Notes under the pieces: generated by a model
Seen by the model: the letters and a program-made list of their open reading frames with translations, nothing else
Told to the model about the DNA's origin: nothing
The model's database searches: none
Position numbers and translations under genes: made by a program
Assembly (NCBI GenBank): GCA_905221605.1
Contig: CAJNDS010001649.1
Coordinates: 1-12,049, forward strand
DNA from: Symbiodinium natans
Lineage: Eukaryota > Sar > Dinophyceae > Suessiales > Symbiodiniaceae
Reading direction: 5' to 3'
Length of the DNA stretch: 12,049 nucleotides
In this document: positions 5,489-12,049 of the stretch, in pieces
Numbering within the stretch: the first letter of the stretch is position 1
Layout of the letters: every line of letters begins with the position of its first letter

Positions 5489-5686
5489 ATGGAGCAAGTT
5501 TGGGGACCAGAATTGGGGGTGCCTGCAACCATGAATTTCTGGCAACGCACGTCTGGCCCCCCAAAGTGGGGTTTTAAACTTGAGATCTGCGAAAAGTTTT
5601 TGCCGGACCAGCTTTGCAATTCTTGTTCTTCTGTCCTGCAAATGTGTGTCTGTGTGTGTGTGTGTGTGTGCTTTTGGTGGCTTTAG
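5489..5686 (+). CDS. Candidate 65-aa ORF spanning core 2 and subrepeat
   Basis: Same frame with KWGFKLE in place of KWVFKLE. The TG tract is 2 bp longer and the next string 2 bp shorter than in core 1, so the stop stays in frame and the end reads CFWWL. Confidence 0.17.
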   Translation: MEQVWGPELGVPATMNFWQRTSGPPKWGFKLEICEKFLPDQLCNSCSSVLQMCVCVCVCVCFWWL

Positions 5687-5844
5687 CGCCATGGAATTTG
5701 CAGCTGTGGGTTGCAGGAGCAGTTTTGAACCCATTTTTGGGGTCCCAATTTTGGGCCCATTTTGGGGTCATAATTTGGGACCCAAGCATGTAAAACAATG
5801 AAAAGACCTCCTTTCTTTCTGCCAACAAGTAGGTCCAATTTTGG
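5565..5844 (+). repeat. 3' partial subrepeat leaving core 2
   Basis: Enters as AGTGGGGTTTTAAACTTG, one T replaced by G compared with type A units. TG tract at 5643-5670, two bases longer than copy 1, followed by CTTTTGGTGG, which lacks the two bases TG of the usual CTTTTGTGGTGG. Confidence 0.93.
5643..5670. repeat. (TG)n microsatellite
   Basis: 28-bp TG run with one C interruption, followed by CTTTTGGTGG (2 bp shorter than usual). Confidence 0.95.
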
Positions 5845-6286
5845 AAGCTTTTTTGGGCCCTGTTTTCGGGCCCCCCAATTTTAGGGAATTGCTGCTCCAT
5901 TTTTGTCCACAGACAGCACGCCTGCAACGACAGCTGTCGTGTTGAGCTGAAGTAGAATCTCTTGTGGAGGTGGTCTGTGTGTTCGCAGCCCGTGAATTGT
6001 TGTCCTTGTTGCTGCTGGTTGCGGCTGCAACAGTGGGTTTTTAATTTGAGATCTGCAAAAAATTTTTTGCCGGACCAGCTTTGCAATTCTTGTTCTTCTG
6101 TCCTGCAAATGTGTGTCTGTGTGTGTGTGTGTGTGCTTTTGTGGTGGCTTTAGCGGTTGCAGGAGTTTTGAACCCATTTTTGGGTCCCAATTTTGGGCCC
6201 ATTTTGGGGTCATAATTTGGGACCCAAGCGTGTAAAACAATGAAAAGACCTCCTCTCTTTCTGCCAACAAGTAGGTCCAATTTTGG
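5845..6286 (+). repeat. Shortened full subrepeat, 442 bp
   Basis: Carries several small lesions not seen elsewhere: loss of about 21 bp including the NcoI site (TAGCG joins directly to GTTGCAGG), loss of GCAG after GCAGGA, TTTTTAATTTGAG in place of TTTTTAAACTTGAG, and TGCAAAAAATTTTTTGCC in place of TGCGAAAAGTTTTTGCC. The palindrome at 5927-5940 remains. TG tract at 6110-6135. Confidence 0.93.
6110..6135. repeat. (TG)n microsatellite
   Basis: 26-bp TG run with one C interruption, in the 442-bp subrepeat. Confidence 0.95.
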
Positions 6287-6473
6287 AAGCTTTTTTGGGC
6301 CCTGTTTTCGGGCCCCCCAATTTTAGGGAATTGCTGCTCCATTTTTGTCCACAGACAGCACGCCTGCAACGACAGCTGTCGTGTTGAGCTGAAGTAGAAT
6401 CTCTTGTGGAGGTGGTCTGTGTGTTCGCAGCCCGTGAATTGTTGTCCTTGTTGCTGCTGGTTGCGGCTGCAAC
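6287..6473 (+). repeat. 5' partial subrepeat joining core 3
   Basis: 187 bp with the CACAGACAGC variant and the palindrome at 6369-6382. Just past the core junction is GTGGGCGGCTGG, where the other four junctions have GTGGGGGGCTGG. Confidence 0.93.
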
Positions 6474-6656
6474 TGTGGGCGGCTGGAGGGGTGTAGTTAA
6501 TTTTGCGGGCCAAATGGACCCCCTAAACTAGGACCCCCAGGCCCCCTTTCCTGGCACGACCTCGATGCTCAGATTCGGTTGCTGAAAAGCAAAAAGAGGT
6601 GCGTTCCAGTGGCTTTCAAACATCTTTGAAGATGATGAAGAAAGCAGCTTGAAACA

Positions 6657-6812
6657 ATGGCCAAGGAGTCCGGCAAATCTTCCAACACTCCATCGTTTAG
6701 AAGTGCTTTGAACAATGGTCAGGAAGCGCGTCTTCTCCGTGAAAAGCTCCTCTTGACCTCCCAAGTCCGCGATTTGAAATTGCTTGAAACAAGCGTTTTT
6801 GAAAGCCTCTGA
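6657..6812 (+). CDS. Candidate 51-aa ORF, plus strand (core copy 3)
   Basis: Same frame with type A residues (Ala2, Phe48). Identical in product to the copy at 1242-1397. Confidence 0.2.
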   Translation: MAKESGKSSNTPSFRSALNNGQEARLLREKLLLTSQVRDLKLLETSVFESL

Positions 6813-6978
6813 CAGTGGCGTTTGGATAGAAATCAACTGCAGGACGAGACGAGTTCAACTGTACTGCTGAGACGTGCATGTTGCGCGCGACGCCCAAACC
6901 GAACCGTTTTGAAAAGGCAAAGTGTCTTTCCACAATGTGAATAAGTGCGAGCGAAGCGAGCGAAACACCGGAGTACAT
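6697..6978 (-). CDS. Candidate 93-aa ORF, minus strand (core copy 3)
   Basis: Same frame; Met near residue 34 as in the B copies, but FQKRLF as in core 1, so it mixes the two types. Confidence 0.17.
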   Translation of the reverse strand: MYSGVSLASLALIHIVERHFAFSKRFGLGVARNMHVSAVQLNSSRPAVDFYPNATVRGFQKRLFQAISNRGLGRSRGAFHGEDALPDHCSKHF

Positions 6979-7588
6979 CTGACATGTGTTTTGTTGTTAG
7001 AGCTTGTTTTTGATGGTTTTACATTTTGATCGTCTTACTTTTGTTGATTGTCAGGTTTTGCTTGTGCTGTTTTTTTTTCGACTCACTTTTTTTGACAAAT
7101 AATTCCAGGTTCCTTTTTTCAAACCAACTGTTGCAACTTTCTGGCAAGCTCAAAAAACATCTGCAGAAATTTCTTGGGATCTCTCTGCAAATCTGAGACA
7201 CTCCATGGTTCAAAGTCTATCAAAGTTCTTAAGACACCCGTTTTTGGTTTTTTTTGGAATTGAATCAATTCTCGCTTCTCTGTTCTCAGTCCAAATTCAA
7301 CCTGAGCCTGGGAATCTAGGTTCCAACCTTAGCTTTAAACCCAGGTTCTAACGTAGGTTCGAAGTTAGGTTAATCCCAGAGTCTCTGGTCTCCAACAGAA
7401 ATAAGACGCCTCCAAAACTGATATTCATTCTTCAGGATGTTTTTGACAAGATCGCCATTTGGTGTAAGACACCCTCTGGTTCGTTTCTTTGAAGATGAGA
7501 GAGAAAACTTCTAAATTCCACCCCCCGAATCTTGTTTTTTTGGATCTTATTTTTGGATTTCATTCTTCCAATTCAGAGAAGTGAGACT

Positions 7589-7972
7589 CTAGAGATGCCT
7601 CCGTCTCTTACCGTCCAAGCCTTTAAAGCCCTCTTCGTCCTCACCTTCGAAGTCTCCTTCGTCCTCACCCTTTGAAGGGTTAAGCTGGACTTTAAAAAAG
7701 GTGCAAGACACTCTTTGGTGTTGAGACGCCTCTTGGTTTAAAAAGTCAGGTGTCGCTTGGATCTTTCTCTCTTCAGTCTTCTGGTCAATCTTTGGTTGGC
7801 CCTCTTCCTTGGTCTTCCAAGTGTCCGGTCTTTCGGTCCTGGACTTCTTGGCTCTGTTGATTGTTGGTTGTTTTTTCGGGCTTTTTCTCCTGTCTGTTCT
7901 CTCTCTGCATTTGTTGTCTGTTTCATGTTTGTGTCCATGTTCCTCAGATGTTACTGCTCGGATCTGTTCCAA
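7589..7972 (-). pseudogene. Frameshifted form of the charged minus-strand ORF (core copy 3)
   Basis: One extra T at 7791-7793 breaks the ATG-initiated charged frame, which would end soon after GRGPTKD. The same insertion joins the downstream half to another open frame upstream, giving a 127-codon run from a TTG codon. That run has no ATG start, so it is scored as a broken copy of the candidate ORF, not as a longer gene. If the charged frame was never coding, this is just an indel in a T-run. Confidence 0.2.
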
Positions 7973-8112
7973 CAGATTCCGAAGTTGTTGTGCTTGGATT
8001 CAGTCCTTGAGCTCAGTCTGGTCGATTGGGCCCTGGTTTGTTTCTTGTCATTTGAGTTGAATCGGTCTTGGTCCTCAATCGGCCTTGGGTCCATTATTGG
8101 TTTTTTTGGCAT
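7951..8112 (-). CDS. Candidate 53-aa ORF, minus strand (core copy 3)
   Basis: Same product as 2536-2697 (Pro at residue 2). Confidence 0.18.
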   Translation of the reverse strand: MPKKPIMDPRPIEDQDRFNSNDKKQTRAQSTRLSSRTESKHNNFGICWNRSEQ

Positions 8113-8186
8113 TTTGGCCTTCCTTTAATTCAACTCGGTTGGTGATTTGGTGTTGGTTCTCTCAATGCAGTCTCCAAAAGTCCGAA

Positions 8187-8384
8187 ATGGAGCAAGTTTG
8201 GGGACCAGAATTGGGGGTGCCTGCAACCATGAATTTCTGGCAACGCACGTCTGGCCCCCCAAAGTGGGTTTTTAAACTTGAGATCTGCGAAAAGTTTTTG
8301 CCGGACCAGCTTTGCAATTCTTGTTCTTCTGTCCTGCAAATGTGTGTCTGTGTGTGTGTGTGTGTGCTTTTGTGGTGGCTTTAG
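8187..8384 (+). CDS. Candidate 65-aa ORF spanning core 3 and subrepeat
   Basis: Same product as 2772-2969. Confidence 0.17.
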   Translation: MEQVWGPELGVPATMNFWQRTSGPPKWVFKLEICEKFLPDQLCNSCSSVLQMCVCVCVCVLLWWL

Positions 8385-8542
8385 CGCCATGGAATTTGCA
8401 GCTGTGGGTTGCAGGAGCAGTTTTGAACCCATTTTTGGGGTCCCAATTTTGGGCCCATTTTGGGGTCATAATTTGGGACCCAAGCATGTAAAACAATGAA
8501 AAGACCTCCTTTCTTTCTGCCAACAAGTAGGTCCAATTTTGG
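8263..8542 (+). repeat. 3' partial subrepeat leaving core 3
   Basis: Type A entry AGTGGGTTTTTAAACTTG. TG tract at 8341-8366. Unlike the copy leaving core 1, it has the full GCAGCTGTGGGTTGCAGG string. Confidence 0.93.
8341..8366. repeat. (TG)n microsatellite
   Basis: 26-bp TG run with one C interruption, same length as at 2926-2951 (both leave a type A core). Confidence 0.95.
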
Positions 8543-9009
8543 AAGCTTTTTTTGGCCCTGTTTTCGGGCCCCCCAATTTTAGGGAATTGCTGCTCCATTT
8601 TTGTCCACAGAGACAGCACGCCTGCAACGACAGCTGTCGTGTTGAGCTGAAGTAGAATCTCTTGTGGAGGTGGTCTGTGTGTTCGCAGCCCGTGAATTGT
8701 TGTCCTTGTTGCTGCTGGTTGCGGCTGCAACAGTGGGTTTTTAAACTTGAGATCTGCGAAAAGTTTTTGCCGGACCAGCTTTGCAATTCTTGTTCTTCTG
8801 TCCTGCAAATGTGTCTGTGTGTGTGTGTGTGTGCTTTTGTGGTGGCTTTAGCGCCATGGAATTTGCAGCTGTGGGTTGCAGGAGCAGTTTTGAACCCATT
8901 TTTGGGGTCCCAATTTTGGGCCCATTTTGGGGTCATAATTTGGGACCCAAGCATGTAAAACAATGAAAAGACCTCCTTTCTTTCTGCCAACAAGTAGGTC
9001 CAATTTTGG
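8543..9009 (+). repeat. Full subrepeat, 467 bp
   Basis: Near-identical to 403-869, with one base difference in the GGGCCC arm (TTTGGCCC). Short-start TG tract at 8810-8833. Palindrome at 8627-8640. Confidence 0.94.
8810..8833. repeat. (TG)n microsatellite
   Basis: 24-bp TG run of the same form as 670-693. Confidence 0.95.
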
Positions 9010-9198
9010 AAGCTTTTTTGGGCCCTGTTTTCGGGCCCCCCAATTTTAGGGAATTGCTGCTCCATTTTTGTCCACAGAGACAGCACGCCTGCAACGACAG
9101 CTGTCGTGTTGAGCTGAAGTAGAATCTCTTGTGGAGGCGGTCTGTGTGTTCGCAGCCCGTGAATTGTTGTCCTTGTTGCTGCTGGTTGCGGCTGCAAC
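9010..9198 (+). repeat. 5' partial subrepeat joining core 4
   Basis: 189 bp with the GGAGGCGG variant shared only with 870-1058. Palindrome at 9094-9107. It leads into a type B core, although its twin at 870-1058 leads into a type A core. Confidence 0.93.
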
Positions 9199-9381
9199 TG
9201 TGGGGGGCTGGAGGGGTGTAGTTAATTTTGCGGGCCAAATGGACCCCCTAAACTAGGACCCCCAGGCCCCCTTTCCTGGCACGACCTCGATGCTCAGATT
9301 CGGTTGCTGAAAAGCAAAAAGAGGTGCGTTCCAGTGGCTTTCAAACATCTTTGAAGATGATGAAGAAAGCAGCTTGAAACA

Positions 9382-9537
9382 ATGACCAAGGAGTCCGGCA
9401 AATCTTCCAACACTCCATCGTTTAGAAGTGCTTTGAACAATGGTCAGGAAGCGCGTCTTCTCCGTGAAAAGCTCCTCTTGACCTCCCAAGTCCGCGATTT
9501 GAAATTGCTTGAAACAAGCGTTGTTGAAAGCCTCTGA
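9382..9537 (+). CDS. Candidate 51-aa ORF, plus strand (core copy 4)
   Basis: Same frame with type B residues (Thr2, Val48). Identical in product to the copy at 3964-4119. Confidence 0.2.
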   Translation: MTKESGKSSNTPSFRSALNNGQEARLLREKLLLTSQVRDLKLLETSVVESL

Positions 9538-9703
9538 CAGTGGCGTTTGGATAGAAATCAACTGCAGGACGAGACGAGTTCAACTGTACTGCTGAGACGT
9601 GCATGTTGCGCGCGACGCCCAAACCGAACCGTTTTGAAAAGGCAAAGTGTCTTTCCACAATGTGAATAAGTGCGAGCGAAGCGAGCGAAACACCGGAGTA
9701 CAT
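9422..9703 (-). CDS. Candidate 93-aa ORF, minus strand (core copy 4)
   Basis: Same frame and same product as 4004-4285. Confidence 0.17.
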   Translation of the reverse strand: MYSGVSLASLALIHIVERHFAFSKRFGLGVARNMHVSAVQLNSSRPAVDFYPNATVRGFQQRLFQAISNRGLGRSRGAFHGEDALPDHCSKHF

Positions 9704-10315
9704 CTGACATGTGTTTTGTTGTTAGAGCTTGTTTTTGATGGTTTTACATTTTGATCGTCTTACTTTTGTTGATTGTCAGGTTTTGCTTGTGCTGTTTTTT
9801 TTTTCGACTCACTTTTTTTGACAAATAATTCCAGGTTCCTTTTTTCAAACCAACTGTTGCAACTTTCTGGCAAGCTCAAAAAACATCTGCAGAAATTTCT
9901 TGGGATCTCTCTGCAAATCTGAGACACTCCATGGTTCAAAGTCTATCAAAGTTCTTAAGACACCCGTTTTTGGTTTTTTTTGGAATTGAATCAATTCTCG
10001 CTTCTCTGTTCTCAGTCCAAATTCAACCTGAGCCTGGGAATCTAGGTTCCAACCTTAGTTTTAAACCCAGGTTCTAACGTAGGTTCGAAGTTAGGTTAAT
10101 CCCAGAGTCTCTGGTCTCCAACAGAAATAAGACGCCTCCAAAACTGATATTCATTCTTCAGGATGTTTTTGACAAGATCGCCATTTGGTGTGAGACACCC
10201 TCTGGTTCGTTTCTTTGAAGATGAGAGAGAAAACTTCTAAATTTCACCCCCCGAATTTTGTTTTTTTGGGATCTTATTTTTGGATTTCATTCTTCCAATT
10301 CAGAGAAGTGAGACT

Positions 10316-10630
10316 CTAGAGATGCCTCCGTCTCTTACCGTCCAAGCCTTTAAAGCCCTCTTCGTCCTCACCTTCGAAGTCTCCTTCGTCATCACCCTTT
10401 GAAGGGTTAAGCTGGACTTTGAAAAAGGTGCAAGACACTCTTTGGTGTTGAGACGCCTCTTGGTTTAAAAAGTCAGGTGTCGCTTGGATCTCTTCAGTCT
10501 TCTGGTCAATCTTGGTTGGCCCTCTTCCTTGGTCTTCCAAGTGTCCGGTCTTTCGGTCCTGGACTTCTTGGCTCTGTTGATTGTTGGTTGTTTTTTCGGG
10601 CTTTTTCTCCTGTCTGTTCTCTCTCTGCAT
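10316..10630 (-). CDS. Candidate 104-aa charged ORF, minus strand (core copy 4)
   Basis: Same product as 4898-5212. Confidence 0.18.
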   Translation of the reverse strand: MQRENRQEKKPEKTTNNQQSQEVQDRKTGHLEDQGRGPTKIDQKTEEIQATPDFLNQEASQHQRVSCTFFKVQLNPSKGDDEGDFEGEDEEGFKGLDGKRRRHL

Positions 10631-10670
10631 TTGTTGTCTGTTTCATGTTTGTGTCCATGTTCCTCAGATG

Positions 10671-10832
10671 TTACTGCTCGGATCTGTTCCAACAGATTCC
10701 GAAGTTGTTGTGCTTGGATTCAGTCCTTGAGCTCAGTCTGGTCGATTGGGCCCTGGTTTGTTTCTTGTCATTTGAGTTGAATCGGTCTTGGTCCTCAATC
10801 GGCCTTGGGTCCATTATTGGTTTTTTTTGCAT
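10671..10832 (-). CDS. Candidate 53-aa ORF, minus strand (core copy 4)
   Basis: Same product as 5253-5414 (Gln at residue 2). Confidence 0.18.
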   Translation of the reverse strand: MQKKPIMDPRPIEDQDRFNSNDKKQTRAQSTRLSSRTESKHNNFGICWNRSEQ

Positions 10833-10906
10833 TTTGGCCTTCCTTTACTTCAACTCGGTTGGTGATTTGGTGTTGGTTCTCTCAATGCAGTCTCCAAAAG
10901 TCCGAA

Positions 10907-11104
10907 ATGGAGCAAGTTTGGGGACCAGAATTGGGGGTGCCTGCAACCATGAATTTCTGGCAACGCACGTCTGGCCCCCCAAAGTGGGGTTTTAAACTTG
11001 AGATCTGCGAAAAGTTTTTGCCGGACCAGCTTTGCAATTCTTGTTCTTCTGTCCTGCAAATGTGTGTCTGTGTGTGTGTGTGTGTGTGCTTTTGGTGGCT
11101 TTAG
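10907..11104 (+). CDS. Candidate 65-aa ORF spanning core 4 and subrepeat
   Basis: Same product as 5489-5686. Confidence 0.17.
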   Translation: MEQVWGPELGVPATMNFWQRTSGPPKWGFKLEICEKFLPDQLCNSCSSVLQMCVCVCVCVCFWWL

Positions 11105-11262
11105 CGCCATGGAATTTGCAGCTGTGGGTTGCAGGAGCAGTTTTGAACCCATTTTTGGGGTCCCAATTTTGGGCCCATTTTGGGGTCATAATTTGGGACC
11201 CAAGCATGTAAAACAATGAAAAGACCTCCTTTCTTTCTGCCAACAAGTAGGTCCAATTTTGG
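10983..11262 (+). repeat. 3' partial subrepeat leaving core 4
   Basis: Same variants as 5565-5844: AGTGGGGTTTTAAAC entry, 28-bp TG tract (11061-11088) and CTTTTGGTGG. Confidence 0.93.
11061..11088. repeat. (TG)n microsatellite
   Basis: 28-bp TG run, same length and flanks as 5643-5670. Confidence 0.95.
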
Positions 11263-11729
11263 AAGCTTTTTTGGGCCCTGTTTTCGGGCCCCCCAATTTT
11301 AGGGAATTGCTGCTCCATTTTTGTCCACAGAGACAGCACGCCTGCAACGACAGCTGTCGTGTTGAGCTGAAGTAGAATCTCTTGTGGAGGTGGTCTGTGT
11401 GTTCGCAGCCCGTGAATTGTTGTCCTTGTTGCTGCTGGTTGCGGCTGCAACAGTGGGTTTTTAAACTTGAGATCTGCGAAAAGTTTTTGCCGGACCAGCT
11501 TTGCAATTCTTGTTCTTCTGTCCTGCAAATGTGTCTGTGTGTGTGTGTGTGTGCTTTTGTGGTGGCTTTAGCGCCATGGAATTTGCAGCTGTGGGTTGCA
11601 GGAGCAGTTTTGAACCCATTTTTGGGGTCCCAATTTTGGGCCCATTTTGGGGTCATAATTTGGGACCCAAGCATGTAAAACAATGAAAAGACCTCCTTTC
11701 TTTCTGCCAACAAGTAGGTCCAATTTTGG
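11263..11729 (+). repeat. Full subrepeat, 467 bp
   Basis: Appears identical to 403-869, including the TG tract length (11530-11553). Palindrome at 11347-11360. Confidence 0.94.
11530..11553. repeat. (TG)n microsatellite
   Basis: 24-bp TG run of the same form as 670-693 and 8810-8833. Confidence 0.95.
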
Positions 11730-11919
11730 AAGCTTTTTTGGGCCTTGTTTTCGGGCCCCCAATTTTAGGGAATTGCTGCTCCATTTTTGTCCACAGAGAC
11801 AGCACGCCTGCAACGACAGCTGTCGTGTGAGGCTGAAGAAAATCTCCTTTGTGGCGGTGGTCGGTGTGTCGCAGCCCGTGAGTTGTTGTCCTTGTGTTTG
11901 CTGCTGGTTGCGCTGCAAC
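11730..11919 (+). repeat. Diverged 5' partial subrepeat joining core 5
   Basis: The first 97 bp are ordinary, with GGGCCT as in 3122-3593 and the palindrome at 11813-11826. From 11827 on, about a dozen substitutions and small indels are packed into 90 bp, for example GTGTGAGGCTGAAGAAAATC for GTGTTGAGCTGAAGTAGAATC and CTTGTGTTTGCTGC for CTTGTTGCTGC. All other copies are nearly uniform over this stretch. Confidence 0.9.
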
Positions 11920-12049
11920 TGTGGGGGGCTGGAGGGGTGTAGTTAATTTTGCGGGCCAAATGGACCCCCTAAACTAGGGCCCCCAGGCCCCCTTTCCTGG
12001 CACGACCTCGATGCTCAGATTCGGTTGCTGAAAAGCAAAAAGAGGTGCG
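11920..12049 (+). repeat. Core segment, copy 5 (first 130 bp only)
   Basis: Start of a fifth core, cut by the window end. One base differs from all other copies, AACTAGGGCCC for AACTAGGACCC. A/B type cannot be determined because the first diagnostic site lies beyond the end. Confidence 0.92.

Larger units (their letters stand above)
3781..5564 (+). repeat. Core segment, copy 2 (type B, 1784 bp)
   Basis: Same segment as core 1 with type B markers: A at 3967 (ATGACC), GCGTTGTTG, CCTTAGTTTT, GTGTGAGAC, AATTTCACC, TTTTGGGATC, TCATCACCC, a 6-bp shorter TCTCTTCAG region, GTTTTTTTTGC and CTTTACTTC. Read line by line, it matches core 4 at offset 5418 without a difference, including the T10 run. No RNA gene is recognised; the part at 4290-4890 has no supportable ORF. 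Confidence 0.95.
6474..8262 (+). repeat. Core segment, copy 3 (type A, 1789 bp)
   Basis: Carries the type A markers of core 1 but differs from it at several places: the GGGCGGC junction, GCATGTTG, CGTCTTAC, a T9 instead of T10 run near 7070, AAGGGTTAAG, and one extra T in the run at 7791-7793. The extra T breaks the charged minus-strand frame present in the other three cores. Confidence 0.95.
9199..10982 (+). repeat. Core segment, copy 4 (type B, 1784 bp)
   Basis: Carries every type B marker and shows no difference from core 2 by eye at offset 5418. Nothing beyond the shared core features is seen; 9710-10310 holds no supportable gene. Confidence 0.95.
1..12049. repeat. Hierarchical tandem array, 2.7-kb higher-order unit with nested ~467-bp subrepeats
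   Basis: The whole window is one tandem array. The junction from subrepeat to core recurs at 1059, 3781, 6474, 9199 and 11920, giving periods of 2722, 2693, 2725 and 2721 bp. All units lie in the same orientation. Each contains a unique core of about 1.79 kb and a 0.91-0.94 kb block of nested subrepeats. No single-copy flank is visible on either side, so the array continues beyond both edges. Larger units made of a long unique piece plus short internal repeats are typical of complex satellites, intergenic spacers and subtelomeric arrays; which of these applies cannot be decided, because no rRNA, 5S or telomere repeat is present. Confidence 0.97.

Noticed and set aside
5059-5577. 172-codon hydrophobic plus frame that looks like a membrane protein
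   Set aside because: It starts at GTG, not ATG, lies antisense to the purine-rich block where T-rich codons give Phe/Leu/Ser by composition, and stops at 123-125 codons in type A units.
1-12049. CRISPR array or bacterial repeat locus
   Set aside because: The repeats are hundreds of bases long with no short unique spacers, and no cas-like or other bacterial gene is present.

Overview
The window is a eukaryotic, satellite-like tandem array. I recognise no rRNA, tRNA, snRNA or known protein gene in it. Evidence for a eukaryote: a hierarchical repeat fills the window edge to edge, there are ten (TG)n microsatellites, splice-site-like strings and short ATG frames in good Kozak context occur, and there is no bacterial gene or operon layout. 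Taxon: not assignable from the sequence; a protist or an invertebrate would both fit.

Layout. A 2.69-2.73 kb higher-order unit occurs four times complete (1059-3780, 3781-6473, 6474-9198, 9199-11919), with a partial unit on each side (1-1058 and 11920-12049). Each unit has two parts. The first is a single-copy 'core' of 1784-1790 bp (1059-2848, 3781-5564, 6474-8262, 9199-10982; its first 130 bp again at 11920-12049). The second is a block equal to two copies of a nested subrepeat of about 467 bp, which begins at a HindIII site (AAGCTT) and holds a GGGCCC inverted repeat, a perfect 14-bp palindrome, a (TG)n tract and a GGGTCCCAA/TTGGGACCC inverted repeat. HindIII sites lie at 1, 403, 870, 3122, 3594, 5845, 6287, 8543, 9010, 11263 and 11730.

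Fine structure. The four cores alternate between two variants, A-B-A-B, giving a dimeric period of about 5.4 kb. The two B copies match without a difference over 2193 bp (3721-5913 against 9138 onward, offset 5418), while the two A copies differ at several sites. The block ahead of the first core (403-1244) matches the block ahead of the fourth (8543-9384) with one mismatch, although those cores are of different type. This points to exchange or conversion among units rather than simple dimer duplication.

Coding potential. Each core carries short ATG frames kept in most or all copies: a 51-aa plus frame, a 93-aa minus frame overlapping it, a 104-106-aa charged minus frame (broken by one base in the third copy), a 53-aa minus frame upstream of that, and a 65-aa plus frame that runs from the core into the subrepeat. 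None has a convincing family match, and differences between copies are too few to show selection. They are listed as low-confidence candidates. The longest open frames in the subrepeats (up to 284 codons) are products of repeat phasing and low complexity. The most defensible view is a non-coding or weakly transcribed complex satellite, possibly derived from a captured gene-bearing segment.
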